Assembly: GCA_958348245.1 (NCBI GenBank)
Contig: CATVYJ010000001.1
Coordinates: forward strand, 248,001 to 312,000
Length of the DNA: 64,000 nucleotides
Source of the DNA: an uncultured Veillonellaceae bacterium
GTDB taxonomy: Bacteria > Bacillota > Negativicutes > Veillonellales > Dialisteraceae
Direction of reading: 5' to 3'
This document shows positions 26,504 to 34,418 of the stretch, in pieces. A program made the translations under genes and the position numbers. The notes beneath the pieces were generated by a model. The model saw nothing but the letters and a program-made list of their open reading frames with translations. It was not told the origin of the DNA and did not search any database. Every line of letters begins with the position of its first letter. Position 1 is the stretch's first letter.

Positions 26504-27886
26504 TCAGCGCCTCTCTTTTCCGCGCCGGTATGCGGCGCAGCTTTCCACGAAACGATCCGCCGCGCCGGGATTGCCGTCGAAATTCATATGCAGATACGAT
26601 GCGGTGACGTTGCGGAGGGCGTAGCCTTCTCTGTGCGGCTCCTGCTGCCGGATGCCCTGCATGCAGTAGGCCCAGGGAAAATCTTCCGCGATCGGCTCCA
26701 TGGTCGAAAAGTGAAATTCATGCCCCCGCAGTTCCGCCCCTTCATCGGCCAGAACGCTCGACCGGAGCGCCTTCGCCGTCACGTATCCCACACGCTGCAG
26801 TTTTTTCTGCATGCGGCACACCGCCGGTACAAGGCCGGCCATGGCGTAGCGCGCGCCTTCAAAGTCGACAATATCCCGGCAGAGATACATGAGTCCGCCG
26901 CATTCCGCGTAGACCGGCATGCCTTCCCCGGCCGCCCTTGCCAGCGCCGCCTTCATGGATGCATTGCCGGATAGTTCTTTCAGAAACATTTCCGGAAATC
27001 CGCCGCCGAAAACAAGTCCGTCCACATCGGGCAGCGCCGCATCCCGCATGGGGCTGAACGGCACCAGTTCCGCGCCGCGTGATTCCAGCGCGCGAAGGCT
27101 CGTAGGATAGTAAAAGGTAAACGCTTCATCCTGCGCGACGCCGATGCGTACCGGCTCTGTCACGCGCGTCTGCGCTTCCTCCTCCCAGACAATGGCAGGC
27201 GCGCTTTCCGCAATGCGCCGGAGCGCCGCCGTATCGATCCAACGTCCGGCGTCGTCCCGCATATGCCGGATGAGGTCTTTCGTCTCGATCTCCGTCACCG
27301 GCGTCAAGCCCAGATGGCGTTCGGGCGTCTTCAATTCTGCATCGCGGTGGAGCGCCCCCAGTACGGGAATGTCCAGATCTTCCATGGCTTCGCGGATCAT
27401 TGCCTCGTGCTTGGCCGATCCGAGCTTGTTCAGAATCACCCCGGCGAAGCGGATCTCCGGGTCGTACAGTTTATACCCCATGGCGATCGCCGCCGCGCTG
27501 GTTCCGATCGACTGACAGTTGATGATCAGCACCACCGGCGCCTTGAGCAGCTTCGCGATCTGCGCGGTGCTGGAAACGCCCTTTCCGCCGCCGTCATACA
27601 GCCCCATCACGCCTTCGATCAGCGAAATGTCCGCGCCTTCGGAAAGCATGGCAAATCCGGCGCCCAGCCGCTCTTCCCGCGTCAGCCATGTATCCAGATT
27701 GTACGACGGGCGCTCTGCCGCTTTCTCGTGAAATCCGGGATCGATATAATCCGGCCCCACTTTGAACGGCTGTACGGTCAGTCCCTGCGCATGAAAAAGC
27801 GCAGTCAGCCCCGTCACGATGGTGGTCTTCCCCACGCCGCTGCTCACGCCGGCGAGAACGATGCGCGGTCTTTTACAGGTTGTCAT
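26504..27886 (-). CDS. cbiA: Cobyrinic acid a,c-diamide synthase
   Basis: CbiA amidates cobyrinic acid at positions a and c using glutamine and ATP. The 460-residue product has an N-terminal dethiobiotin-synthetase-like ATPase domain with VSSGVGKTT and VGPDYIDPGFH, and a C-terminal glutamine amidotransferase domain with the nucleophile Cys in YAECGGLMYL and a His in HEFHFST. The ATG overlaps the cbiL stop by one base (TGATG). CbiA rather than CobB is used since the host is likely anaerobic, but sequence alone cannot decide the substrate. Confidence 0.95.
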   Translation of the reverse strand: MTTCKRPRIVLAGVSSGVGKTTIVTGLTALFHAQGLTVQPFKVGPDYIDPGFHEKAAERPSYNLDTWLTREERLGAGFAMLSEGADISLIEGVMGLYDGGGKGVSSTAQIAKLLKAPVVLIINCQSIGTSAAAIAMGYKLYDPEIRFAGVILNKLGSAKHEAMIREAMEDLDIPVLGALHRDAELKTPERHLGLTPVTEIETKDLIRHMRDDAGRWIDTAALRRIAESAPAIVWEEEAQTRVTEPVRIGVAQDEAFTFYYPTSLRALESRGAELVPFSPMRDAALPDVDGLVFGGGFPEMFLKELSGNASMKAALARAAGEGMPVYAECGGLMYLCRDIVDFEGARYAMAGLVPAVCRMQKKLQRVGYVTAKALRSSVLADEGAELRGHEFHFSTMEPIAEDFPWAYCMQGIRQQEPHREGYALRNVTASYLHMNFDGNPGAADRFVESCAAYRRGKERR

Positions 27887-28596
27887 CAGAGATCATCCCG
27901 CTTCGTGAGAATCGTACTGAGATAATTCGGTTTGTAATCCGCCGGAAGGCTGTCCAGATCCCGCTGAATGACTTCGTCAGGCAGCCCCGCCCGGGATACC
28001 ATCACCGCATTTTTGATGAGATGATGTTTCCGGAGTTCGCTCTGGATAAAGGCCCAGTTTTTATAGACTTTCATAATGACTGCGTGATCGGCCGACGCCA
28101 GGGCCCGGTCAATTTTCTCCGGACTGGCCGTCGCGGGAAGAATCAGCACCGTTTCCTCCCATTCCGCGACGGGCATTCCGATATGGGATGCGATCCCCAG
28201 AAAAGCGGGAATGCCGGGAATGGTCTCCGCCTCGTACTCCGTCCCTTCCAGCGCGCGGAAAATATACATGTACGTGCTGTAAAGCATGGGATCGCCCAGC
28301 GTGAGGAAAACCAGATTTTTCCCTTCATCCAGTTTTTCCATGATGAGTTTCCTGTTTTCTTCCCACTGCCGCTCCACGGCGGCCATGTCGTTGCTCATCT
28401 GAAAGACCATGGGCCAAACGGCGGTCGTATCCGGAATATAGGGGGACGCGATGTGCAGCGCCACCGAACCGTCTTTCTTTTCTGTCTTCGGCGTAATGAT
28501 CAGATCCGCCTTCTGCAGCATTTCCACCGCTTTCACGGTCATCAGCTTCGAGTCGCCGGGACCGACGCCGATGCCATACAGTTTCCCTTTTGCCAT
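27886..28596 (-). CDS. cbiL: Precorrin-2 / cobalt-factor II C20-methyltransferase
   Basis: CbiL methylates C20 of the corrin precursor. The 236-residue product has the SUMT-family start GIGVGPGDSKLMTVKAV, the GDPMLYSTYM motif and IPGIPAFLG. The ATG at 28594-28596 has AGGAGG 5 bases upstream; the longer frame above it crosses the promoter. It is the first gene of the cbiL-cbiA-cobO set. Other early corrin genes are not in the window. No cobalamin riboswitch fits in the 78-base gap to tonB. Confidence 0.94.
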   Translation of the reverse strand: MAKGKLYGIGVGPGDSKLMTVKAVEMLQKADLIITPKTEKKDGSVALHIASPYIPDTTAVWPMVFQMSNDMAAVERQWEENRKLIMEKLDEGKNLVFLTLGDPMLYSTYMYIFRALEGTEYEAETIPGIPAFLGIASHIGMPVAEWEETVLILPATASPEKIDRALASADHAVIMKVYKNWAFIQSELRKHHLIKNAVMVSRAGLPDEVIQRDLDSLPADYKPNYLSTILTKRDDL

Positions 28597-28629
28597 ATGT
28601 GCCTCCTCAAGCATAAAATCATACGTTTC

Positions 28630-28658
28630 ATTATACCGTATCTTACGGAAAGATTGAA
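28630..28658 (-). promoter_or_regulatory. Promoter for cbiL-cbiA-cobO
   Basis: -10 TATAAT (28630-28635) preceded by CGG, with a weak -35 TTCAAT (28653-28658) at 17 bases, on the minus strand about 35 bases before cbiL. Confidence 0.65.
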
Positions 28659-28673
28659 TCGCCTGCGGAAATT

Positions 28674-29372
28674 TCACCCGTGCAGAGCAAAAACGACGGG
28701 CACGCGCGATCGGGCGGATACGGGGACCCCATTCTGACGCGCCGGCGCAAACCGCCACCGGCGCACCGCCGCAAGAGCCGCTTCGTCCAGCGCGCCGTCT
28801 CCGGAGGATCTCTCCACCCATACTTCCGTTACGCCCCCATCCGCATCGATGAGAAGTCCTGCTGTAACAGTTCCTTCCACGCCGCGGCGGCGCGCGCTCT
28901 CCGGATAGACCGGGTCGGGCGCAGACAGAATCCGCGGCGCTTCGACCGCATTTCCGCCGCTTGCATCGCCGTTCCCTCCGGATCCCGTCTTCAATCCTTC
29001 TCCGCTTCCCGTCCCGCTGCCTTCTCCGGGGCCTGCGCTGTCTCCGGCTCCGGCTTCCTGCCCGTTTCCTTCGGCCGCAGAAACAGCCGCACGGGAAGCG
29101 TAGTCCGCGCTTTCGTCCGTCTGCGTCTCTTCAAGGCCCTGCCCGCGGACGGCCAGCAGGGGCGTGGCCCCTGCCGGAGAAGGCAGCGCGCTGCCAGCCC
29201 CGCCTCGGCCCCCGCCTTCGCTTCCCGTGAGAAGATCCACTTCAATGACCGGCGGCGCCGGAACCGGGAAAAACAGCGGCCCTGCCGCGGCGAGAAGCAG
29301 ACACAGCGCCGCGTGGAAGGAAAAGGCCGCCGTCCAGGCAAGCCGCCACCGCTTTTGATTCTCCTTCGTCAT
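28674..29372 (-). CDS. tonB: Energy transducer TonB
   Basis: TonB passes the proton-motive force from ExbBD to outer-membrane receptors. The 232-residue product has a cytoplasmic start, one membrane helix (about 12-34), a periplasmic linker and a C-terminal TonB domain with YPESARRRGVEGTV, VERSSGDGALDEAALA and VRRWRFAPA. The linker (about 50-145) is rich in Gly, Ala, Ser and Glu instead of the usual Pro-Glu/Pro-Lys repeats. The ATG at 29370-29372 is chosen over a GTG at 29382-29384 because of GAGAGG just upstream. It follows exbD by 8 bases. Confidence 0.93.
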   Translation of the reverse strand: MTKENQKRWRLAWTAAFSFHAALCLLLAAAGPLFFPVPAPPVIEVDLLTGSEGGGRGGAGSALPSPAGATPLLAVRGQGLEETQTDESADYASRAAVSAAEGNGQEAGAGDSAGPGEGSGTGSGEGLKTGSGGNGDASGGNAVEAPRILSAPDPVYPESARRRGVEGTVTAGLLIDADGGVTEVWVERSSGDGALDEAALAAVRRWRFAPARQNGVPVSARSRVPVVFALHG

Positions 29373-29380
29373 ACCACCTC

Positions 29381-29794
29381 TCACGGCGCTGCGCCGCTTT
29401 CCGCTGCAATGCCGATCCGGTCGATTCCCGCGGCGCGGATCGCATCCATGGCGGCGAGCACATCCTCATACCGGGCCATGGCATCGGCCCGGAGAATCAC
29501 CCGCATCTCCGGACGGCGTTCTCTTTCCTGCATCAGGTGCGCCGGCAATTCTTCCTTCGGAATCCGCCTGCCGTCCACATAGAAGGCTCCGTCCTCCGTG
29601 ACCGATACCGTCGCCCCTTCCCGGCTTTCCGACACGGCCTGAGACGCCTTGGGCAGGGCGAGCGGCACGGTCTGCTCCGCTGTCATCGCCAGCGTGCTCA
29701 TCATGAAAAATATGAGAAGAAAGAAAATGATATCAATCATGGGGATAATCATCAGCTTCGGTTCCGGCGGCCCCCGGAAAGCGCGCCGCCTCAT
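29381..29794 (-). CDS. exbD: Biopolymer transport protein ExbD
   Basis: ExbD is the proton-conducting partner of ExbB. The 137-residue product has one N-terminal membrane helix carrying the essential Asp (Asp21 in IPMIDIIFF) and a periplasmic domain ending IAAESGAAP. The ATG at 29792-29794 overlaps the exbB stop by 4 bases; longer frames extend into exbB. Together with exbB and tonB it energises the TonB-dependent receptor at 53.7-55.7 kb or others in the genome. Confidence 0.94.
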   Translation of the reverse strand: MRRRAFRGPPEPKLMIIPMIDIIFFLLIFFMMSTLAMTAEQTVPLALPKASQAVSESREGATVSVTEDGAFYVDGRRIPKEELPAHLMQERERRPEMRVILRADAMARYEDVLAAMDAIRAAGIDRIGIAAESGAAP

Positions 29795-30381
29795 GGTCTT
29801 TCCGCCCCAGCCGCCAGGCAAAGATCGCAGACCTGCTCGATCTGAAAAAGAATCCGCTCCAGCCGCTCTGTAAGGAATGCGTGCAGCACCAGAGCCAGAA
29901 CGGCCGTAAAAAGGCCAAAGGCCGTACACACCAGCGCTTCCGCCACGCCCCCTGTCACCGCAAAGGGCGCGCTTCCCGCCGAGAGAATGCGGAAAGACTG
30001 CATCATCCCCATGACGGTGCCCAGCAGCCCCAGAAGCGGCGCGAGCGTCACAATGGCGGACAGCCAGGAGAGCCGCGCCCGCAGCGCCGCCTCTTCCCGG
30101 GCCGCCGCCGCTTCCAGCCGCCGTTCTTTCGCCGAAGCCGGCCCCCGCAGCGCCGCTTTACGCAGAACGGCCGCGGCGCTGCTCCGGTCTCCGCGAAGCG
30201 CTTCCTCCAGGGCCGTCCCGCACAGTGTCTCCGCAGCGGCCGTCAGGCGCGGCAGATTTCCCAGCCGCTCCCGATACAGCAGAAAACGCTCCGCACCGAT
30301 GGCCGCCGCGGCAAGGGAACACAGCAGAATCGGCGCCATCATGAAGCCGCCCGCCTGAAACAGATGCCAGAGATTATCCAT
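29791..30381 (-). CDS. exbB: ExbB/MotA/TolQ-family proton channel protein
   Basis: ExbB forms the inner-membrane pentamer of the TonB motor. The 196-residue product has three membrane segments: about 10-30 (FMMAPILLCSLAAAAIGA), about 105-130 (SAIVTLAPLLGLLGTVMGMM) and about 145-170, the second with the family LAPLLGLLGTV motif. The ATG at 30379-30381 has AGGAGAGG upstream. TolQ is the alternative, but the exbB-exbD-tonB order supports ExbB. No promoter is evident in the short gap after the terminator upstream, so it may depend on read-through. Confidence 0.93.
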   Translation of the reverse strand: MDNLWHLFQAGGFMMAPILLCSLAAAAIGAERFLLYRERLGNLPRLTAAAETLCGTALEEALRGDRSSAAAVLRKAALRGPASAKERRLEAAAAREEAALRARLSWLSAIVTLAPLLGLLGTVMGMMQSFRILSAGSAPFAVTGGVAEALVCTAFGLFTAVLALVLHAFLTERLERILFQIEQVCDLCLAAGAERP

Positions 30382-30408
30382 GACCTCTCCTTTCAGCCAA
30401 CCAATAAA

Positions 30409-30446
30409 AAAGCAAAAACAAAGGAATTGTCCCCCTGTTTTTGCTC
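30409..30446 (-). terminator. Terminator upstream of exbB
   Basis: AGCAAAAACA pairs with TGTTTTTGCT around a GC-rich interior and runs into TTTTTT on the minus strand. It ends the 112-residue gene at 30465-30803. Confidence 0.88.
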
Positions 30447-30464
30447 GCATGCTTCACAACGGGA

Positions 30465-30803
30465 TCAATACCCGTTCACTTCGCTCACCACGCGGAAATT
30501 ATCTACGGAAAACGCCTTGCATATCGGCCCGAAGAAACGGCCTGTCAGCATGGTGCGGTACATTTCCGATCTGGCGATGAGCATGAGACGGCTCCCGTCG
30601 TAAGTGATGCGCACGAGGCCGTTATTGACATACTTCTCAAAATCTTCCGCTTCCATGAGCCTTTTCAGCGCATCCAGCGCGTCTTTCACAGGCCCGTCCT
30701 GATACTCAGGCCGCTCCGTAACCGGCATAAAGCGGATTTCATAAATTTTATCGTTGTATCCTTTCGAAGCGGCGGAATACCGTCTGCCTTCTTCCATTTC
30801 CAT
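30465..30803 (-). CDS. Small protein of unknown function, possible DnaA-N-like fold
   Basis: I do not recognise the family with certainty. The 112-residue product is soluble and has no signal peptide. Residues about 60-105 (LVRITYDGSRLMLIARSEMY, then GRFFGPICKAF and DNFRVV) have a beta-beta-alpha pattern resembling the DnaA N-terminal domain, in which a short hairpin is followed by a helix carrying an aromatic residue; this is a visual impression only. It has its own -10 box and a good terminator, so it is a true single gene. The ATG at 30801-30803 with GGAAGG is used; an ATG two codons later is possible. Confidence 0.8.
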   Translation of the reverse strand: MEMEEGRRYSAASKGYNDKIYEIRFMPVTERPEYQDGPVKDALDALKRLMEAEDFEKYVNNGLVRITYDGSRLMLIARSEMYRTMLTGRFFGPICKAFSVDNFRVVSEVNGY

Positions 30804-30835
30804 GTATAACCCTTCCTTCCCATGTTATTTGTCCT

Positions 30836-30841
30836 ATTATA
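30836..30841 (-). promoter_or_regulatory. -10 element for the 112-residue gene
   Basis: Perfect TATAAT on the minus strand 33 bases before the start codon; the -35 candidate GTGCAA at 17 bases is weak. Confidence 0.55.
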
Positions 30842-30868
30842 ATGCATCCCCGCCGCTTTTGCACCGGT

Positions 30869-31552
30869 TCAGACCACATTCCTGTCGTGCAGGCTTACAT
30901 AGACGCCGTCTCCGATGATGACATGATCTACCACTTCCATGTCGAGGATCTCCGCCGCCCGCGCAAAGTGCCGGGTAAGCCGGATATCGTCCCGGGAAGG
31001 TTCCGGATCGCCGGAAGGATGATTATGGATGAGGATGAGTCCGTGCGCTTTGTAGCGGATGCCCCATTTCAGCGCTTCTTTCATATCCACCGGCGCGGCG
31101 TGGAGACTGCCGATGGAAATTTCCTTTTCGCCGAGCAGGCGGTTTTTCACATTGAGGTAGCATACATGAAAATGTTCCTGCATTTCGTGGCGGAGCCGCT
31201 CCATGAAAAAACGGGCCACCTTGTCCGGCGCATTCAGAAGAAGCAGCGCCTGTTTGTCGTGATAGGCAGTGAGCCGCCGGCCCAGTTCGATCGCGGCGCA
31301 GATGGTGATGGCTTTATCCTTGCCGATGCCGGAAATATCCTGCAGATCCCGCCAGTCCAGATCTTCGTACCAGCGAACGCCTCCTTCGCCGAGACGTTTT
31401 GTCACCTGCCGGGCCAGCTCCACCACGGAGCATCCCTGCCGTCCCGTGCGGAGCAGGATGGCCACGAGATCGACCATGCTTGCCCGGGCCGGAGAACGGG
31501 CAAACTTCTCCCTCGGCCGTTCTTCCTCCATGATATCCCGGATCATCGCCAT
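30869..31552 (-). CDS. radC: RadC/JAB-domain protein
   Basis: RadC proteins have a helix-hairpin-helix region and a JAMM metal-binding domain; the cellular function is unclear despite the name. The 227-residue product has the HhH segment DISGIGKDKA (about 72-82) and the JAMM motif HNHPSGDPEPSRDD (about 172-185) with both His and the Asp. Length matches the family. It starts 4 bases after the maf stop; the first ATG is used, but a second ATG two codons later is also possible. The DUF4321-maf-radC order is common in Firmicutes. Confidence 0.95.
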   Translation of the reverse strand: MAMIRDIMEEERPREKFARSPARASMVDLVAILLRTGRQGCSVVELARQVTKRLGEGGVRWYEDLDWRDLQDISGIGKDKAITICAAIELGRRLTAYHDKQALLLLNAPDKVARFFMERLRHEMQEHFHVCYLNVKNRLLGEKEISIGSLHAAPVDMKEALKWGIRYKAHGLILIHNHPSGDPEPSRDDIRLTRHFARAAEILDMEVVDHVIIGDGVYVSLHDRNVV

Positions 31553-31556
31553 GCGC

Positions 31557-32120
31557 TCACCCCATTTCCTCCGCGCGGCGCAGCAGTTCTCTCGTCAGCG
31601 TTTTCGGAAGGCCGATCACATTGGACAGGGCCCCTTCCACCTGCTGCACCAATTGGCCGCCCAGCCCCTGTACGGCATATGCGCCCGCTTTGTCCATGGG
31701 CTCGCCCGTTGCGATGTAGGCGCGGATTTCCGCTTCCGTAAGAGGCCGGAACGCCACCCGGCTCACAGCGGCGGCGCTGTGCATCCCGGTCCGGGACATG
31801 ACCGCCACGCCGGTCATCACTTCATGCGCGCGTCCGGACAAGGCGGAAAGCATGCGCGCCGCATCGTCCGCATCCGCCGGCTTCCCCAGCACGCGCCCGT
31901 CCAGTACAACGAGCGTATCCGCGCCCAGCACAGGGGCTGCGCCGCCGGTGCGCTCCCACACATCCCGCGCCTTTCCTTCCGCCTGCATGCGCACCAGCGC
32001 CTCCGGAGACATAAGCCGGGTATTGTCCTCCTCATAATGGCTGGGCACCACGCGGAAGGAAATGCCCATCTCTGTCAGGATTTCTTTTCTCCGGGGCGAC
32101 TGCGAAGCCAGGATAATCAT
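31557..32120 (-). CDS. maf: Maf-family nucleotide pyrophosphatase
   Basis: Maf hydrolyses non-canonical or modified dTTP/UTP and in some bacteria arrests septation. The 187-residue product has the signature ILASQSPRRKEIL at residues about 3-15, VLGADTLVVLDGRVLGKP, and the KAGAYAVQGLGG motif. The ATG at 32118-32120 is chosen because GGGAG precedes it and homology starts at MIILASQ; ten upstream residues of the frame are not supported. It lies between the DUF4321 gene and radC. Confidence 0.95.
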   Translation of the reverse strand: MIILASQSPRRKEILTEMGISFRVVPSHYEEDNTRLMSPEALVRMQAEGKARDVWERTGGAAPVLGADTLVVLDGRVLGKPADADDAARMLSALSGRAHEVMTGVAVMSRTGMHSAAAVSRVAFRPLTEAEIRAYIATGEPMDKAGAYAVQGLGGQLVQQVEGALSNVIGLPKTLTRELLRRAEEMG

Positions 32121-32150
32121 GATGCTCCCTTCTGTCCGGATGCCGGACAT

Positions 32151-32420
32151 TCAGAACCAGCTGTAGATCCAGCCGGCAATCAGGATGCCGAAAATGCTGA
32201 TCAGATTCGGCGCAAAGCGGATGCCGAAATGAATTTCCATGATGAACAGATTCAGATACACGTCCTGAAAGCTGAATATTTCAAAAGGTTCCGTCAGATA
32301 GGGCATAATGCCCGCCAAACTGACCTGCCCCAGCAGATGCCCCAGAATGCCTCCGATGAGCGCTCCCGCGGCCAGAAATAAAATCAGGGATAAAATGCCG
32401 TGCGGCCTGCTTACTCTCAT
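32151..32420 (-). CDS. DUF4321 membrane protein
   Basis: The 89-residue product has two hydrophobic segments (about 9-30, SLILFLAAGALIGGILGHLL, and about 68-88) separated by a polar loop. It fits DUF4321, a small membrane family of unknown function usually found beside maf and radC in Firmicutes, which is the arrangement here. It ends in WIYSWF. It is 15 bases downstream of the lipoprotein gene and 30 bases upstream of maf. Confidence 0.88.
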   Translation of the reverse strand: MRVSRPHGILSLILFLAAGALIGGILGHLLGQVSLAGIMPYLTEPFEIFSFQDVYLNLFIMEIHFGIRFAPNLISIFGILIAGWIYSWF

Positions 32421-32435
32421 GCTGTCCGTCCCTCC

Positions 32436-32999
32436 TCAGAACGTCGCGCCCTGCACGATGCGCCCTTCCACCCGTTCGGTGAGGGCCTGCCCCACAGGAT
32501 CCCCCGTGCGGTACTGATAAATGACGCGCCAGAGCGTTTTGCCCTCCCGGAAAATATACTCTTTCACGGTAAGGGCCGTGCGCCGGTCCCGGCTGACGTC
32601 ATCGAAAGAAAAGGTCAGACGGATGCCGCCGGAATCTCCCACCCGCACTTCGTCTTTCGTTTCCTTCAGATTTTCCACGGCAGCTTCGCGCCGAATGGTC
32701 GACGACGCCTCTGCGGCAAGCGCTTCCGCGCTCTTATCCGTAGCCTCGCCGGTCACGAGGATCTGCATATACCGGTTATGTCCCTCGGCATTCACCTTCG
32801 AACTGTCTTTCGGCGCGAGATCCGCCATCTGTCCGGCAATGCCCATCTCAAAAGGGACCTCCAGCGTAATGGTCTCACCGGCGCAGCTGATGCGGTTTTT
32901 CCCAAAAATAAACTGGTCGTCCAGCGTGTCGGACCCGCAGCCGGCCATGGCGAAAACCGCCGCCGCCAGCAGGGCCGTCATTCCCAATCGAATATTCAT
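32436..32999 (-). CDS. Putative lipoprotein of unknown function
   Basis: The 187-residue product has a lipoprotein signal peptide with lipobox AMAGC (cleavage before Cys21) after a hydrophobic stretch. The rest is soluble, with a central segment rich in beta-strand residues (YMQILVTGEA, VRVGDSGGIRLTFSFDD, GKTLWRVIYQYRT). I do not recognise a family. The ATG has AAAGGA upstream, and a perfect -10 lies 50 bases before it. It is the first gene of a lipoprotein-DUF4321-maf-radC unit. Confidence 0.85.
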   Translation of the reverse strand: MNIRLGMTALLAAAVFAMAGCGSDTLDDQFIFGKNRISCAGETITLEVPFEMGIAGQMADLAPKDSSKVNAEGHNRYMQILVTGEATDKSAEALAAEASSTIRREAAVENLKETKDEVRVGDSGGIRLTFSFDDVSRDRRTALTVKEYIFREGKTLWRVIYQYRTGDPVGQALTERVEGRIVQGATF

Positions 33000-33049
33000 T
33001 TCGATTCCTTTCGCGCCGCACGGAGCGGCTTTCTTTATAGTCTGCCGTT

Positions 33050-33058
33050 ATTATAACA
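33050..33058 (-). promoter_or_regulatory. Extended -10 promoter for lipoprotein-DUF4321-maf-radC
   Basis: The minus strand reads TGTTATAAT. No good -35 is present. It lies about 35 bases from the divergent tmcAL -10. Confidence 0.6.
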
Positions 33059-33087
33059 CAGGCGGGCGGCCGCCACATGGTCCGCCA

Positions 33088-33096
33088 TGCTATAAT
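33088..33096 (+). promoter_or_regulatory. Extended -10 promoter for tmcAL
   Basis: The plus strand reads TGCTATAAT, 32 bases before the tmcAL start, divergent from the lipoprotein promoter. The -35 region is GC-rich and non-consensus. Confidence 0.6.
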
Positions 33097-33127
33097 GCGG
33101 ATAGACTTTGCAGAAACAGGAGGCATC

Positions 33128-34285
33128 ATGTACATCGGCATCGTTTCAGAATGGAATCCCTTTCACGAGGGGCACGCCCGGCTTCTCGCATCCATCCGGG
33201 AAACCTGTCCCGGCGCGGAGATCGCCTGCGCCATGAGCGGCGCGTTCGTACAGCGCGGGGAGCCAGCGCTGTTTGACAAATGGGCCCGGGCCGCCTGGGC
33301 GGTAAAAGGAGGCGCGTCTCTTGTGGTGGAGCTCCCCGCGGCCTGTGTGCTTCAGAGCGCGGATCGTTTCGCCGAGGCCGGCATCCGCCTGCTCGCGGCG
33401 CTCGGCTGCACCCACGCCGCGTTCGGCGCGGAAACGCTGACCGCTGACGAGATCCGGACAGCGGCGGCCTGGACGCTTACGGAAGCGTTCACGCAGGAAC
33501 TGCGCCGTCTTCTCCGGACGGGCCTGCCTTATGCCAGAGCGGTGAATCAGGCCCTGGCAGAAAAATTTCCCGCGCTGAGGGATGATTTTTCCAGGCCGAA
33601 TAATCTTCTCGGCCTCCAGTACGCGCGAACCATTCTGGCGCACCATCTTCCCATGGATATTCTGCCGTTTCCCCGGGATGAGAGCCGCCCGGTCTCCGCG
33701 ACGGCCATCCGCAGGGAGATCGCCGCCGGGCAGCCCCCGTCCCACATTCCCGACGCGGAAAAGGAATCGCTCTGCACGCTCCTCCGACGCGGCGCGTACA
33801 CGGACTACCGCCGCTATGACGACGCCTGTCTGCTCGCATTCCGCCTGATGAGCGGAGAAACGCTCCGCCGGTCCGGCTTGTTTTCGGAAGGGCTGGAAAA
33901 CCGCTGGGCCAAGGAAATGCAGCGCCCATCCTATGAAGAATTGCTGCGCGCCGTGAAAAGCCGCCGTTATCTGTACAGCCGCCTCCGCCGCATCGGCGCG
34001 GCCCTTCTGCTCTCTCCTGCGGGCGAGCTTTCTCTGATGGCCCGTCCGCAGGAAGCGCCCTATGCCCGGCTTCTTGCGCTTCGCGCTTCGTCGAGCGCCC
34101 TTCTCCGGCGCTGCCGTCTGCCGGTCGTGACAAGCACCGCCCGGGCGGAACGCACGCTGGATAACGCCGCCCTGCGTTTCCTCATGCTTGACCGGCGCGC
34201 CTGCGACGTGCAGACGTTCTGCTTCCACGGCGAAACCGAGCGCGCAGGGCGTCTCGATTATTTCCGATCGCCCGCCGTACTGTAA
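33128..34285 (+). CDS. tmcAL: tRNA(Met) cytidine acetate ligase (TmcAL/YlbM family)
   Basis: TmcAL uses acetate and ATP to acetylate C34 of elongator tRNA-Met. The 385-residue product has the nucleotidyltransferase-type start GIVSEWNPFHEGH, an HxGH motif, and GAFVQRGEPALFDKWARA, and RPNNLLGLQYA, all typical of the family. The ATG at 33128-33130 has AGGAGG 7 bases upstream; upstream in-frame ATGs lie in the promoter. It is slightly shorter than the Bacillus enzyme. No clear terminator follows. Confidence 0.94.
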   Translation: MYIGIVSEWNPFHEGHARLLASIRETCPGAEIACAMSGAFVQRGEPALFDKWARAAWAVKGGASLVVELPAACVLQSADRFAEAGIRLLAALGCTHAAFGAETLTADEIRTAAAWTLTEAFTQELRRLLRTGLPYARAVNQALAEKFPALRDDFSRPNNLLGLQYARTILAHHLPMDILPFPRDESRPVSATAIRREIAAGQPPSHIPDAEKESLCTLLRRGAYTDYRRYDDACLLAFRLMSGETLRRSGLFSEGLENRWAKEMQRPSYEELLRAVKSRRYLYSRLRRIGAALLLSPAGELSLMARPQEAPYARLLALRASSSALLRRCRLPVVTSTARAERTLDNAALRFLMLDRRACDVQTFCFHGETERAGRLDYFRSPAVL

Positions 34286-34300
34286 ATCCGCGCGCAAGAC

Positions 34301-34329
34301 TTTACAAAACCGCGGCGGTCTTTTATGAT
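34301..34329 (+). promoter_or_regulatory. Promoter for putP leader transcript
   Basis: -35 TTTACA (34301-34306) and -10 TATGAT (34324-34329) separated by exactly 17 bases. Transcription would start near 34336, giving a leader of about 109 bases before putP. Confidence 0.7.
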
Positions 34330-34363
34330 AATAAAATATTAAATAGAAGCGTCCAAGGAAGGA

Positions 34364-34418
34364 GAAAGCACTGGAAAGCCGCCGCGTCGGCGGACAGGCA
34401 TTGCAGTGCTTTCTTTTT
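34364..34418 (+). promoter_or_regulatory. Leader terminator (candidate attenuator) upstream of putP
   Basis: GAAAGCACTG (34364-34373) pairs with CAGTGCTTTC (34404-34413) and TTTTT follows directly (34414-34418). Inside is a second hairpin CCGCCG (34379-34384) cgt CGGCGG (34388-34393). An alternative pairing is possible: GCCGCCGCG (34378-34386) with CGCGGGCGGC (34420-34429), which would break the inner hairpin and end four bases before the putP GGAGG (34433-34437). This looks like conditional termination or ribosome-binding-site control; I do not recognise a known riboswitch class. Confidence 0.7.
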
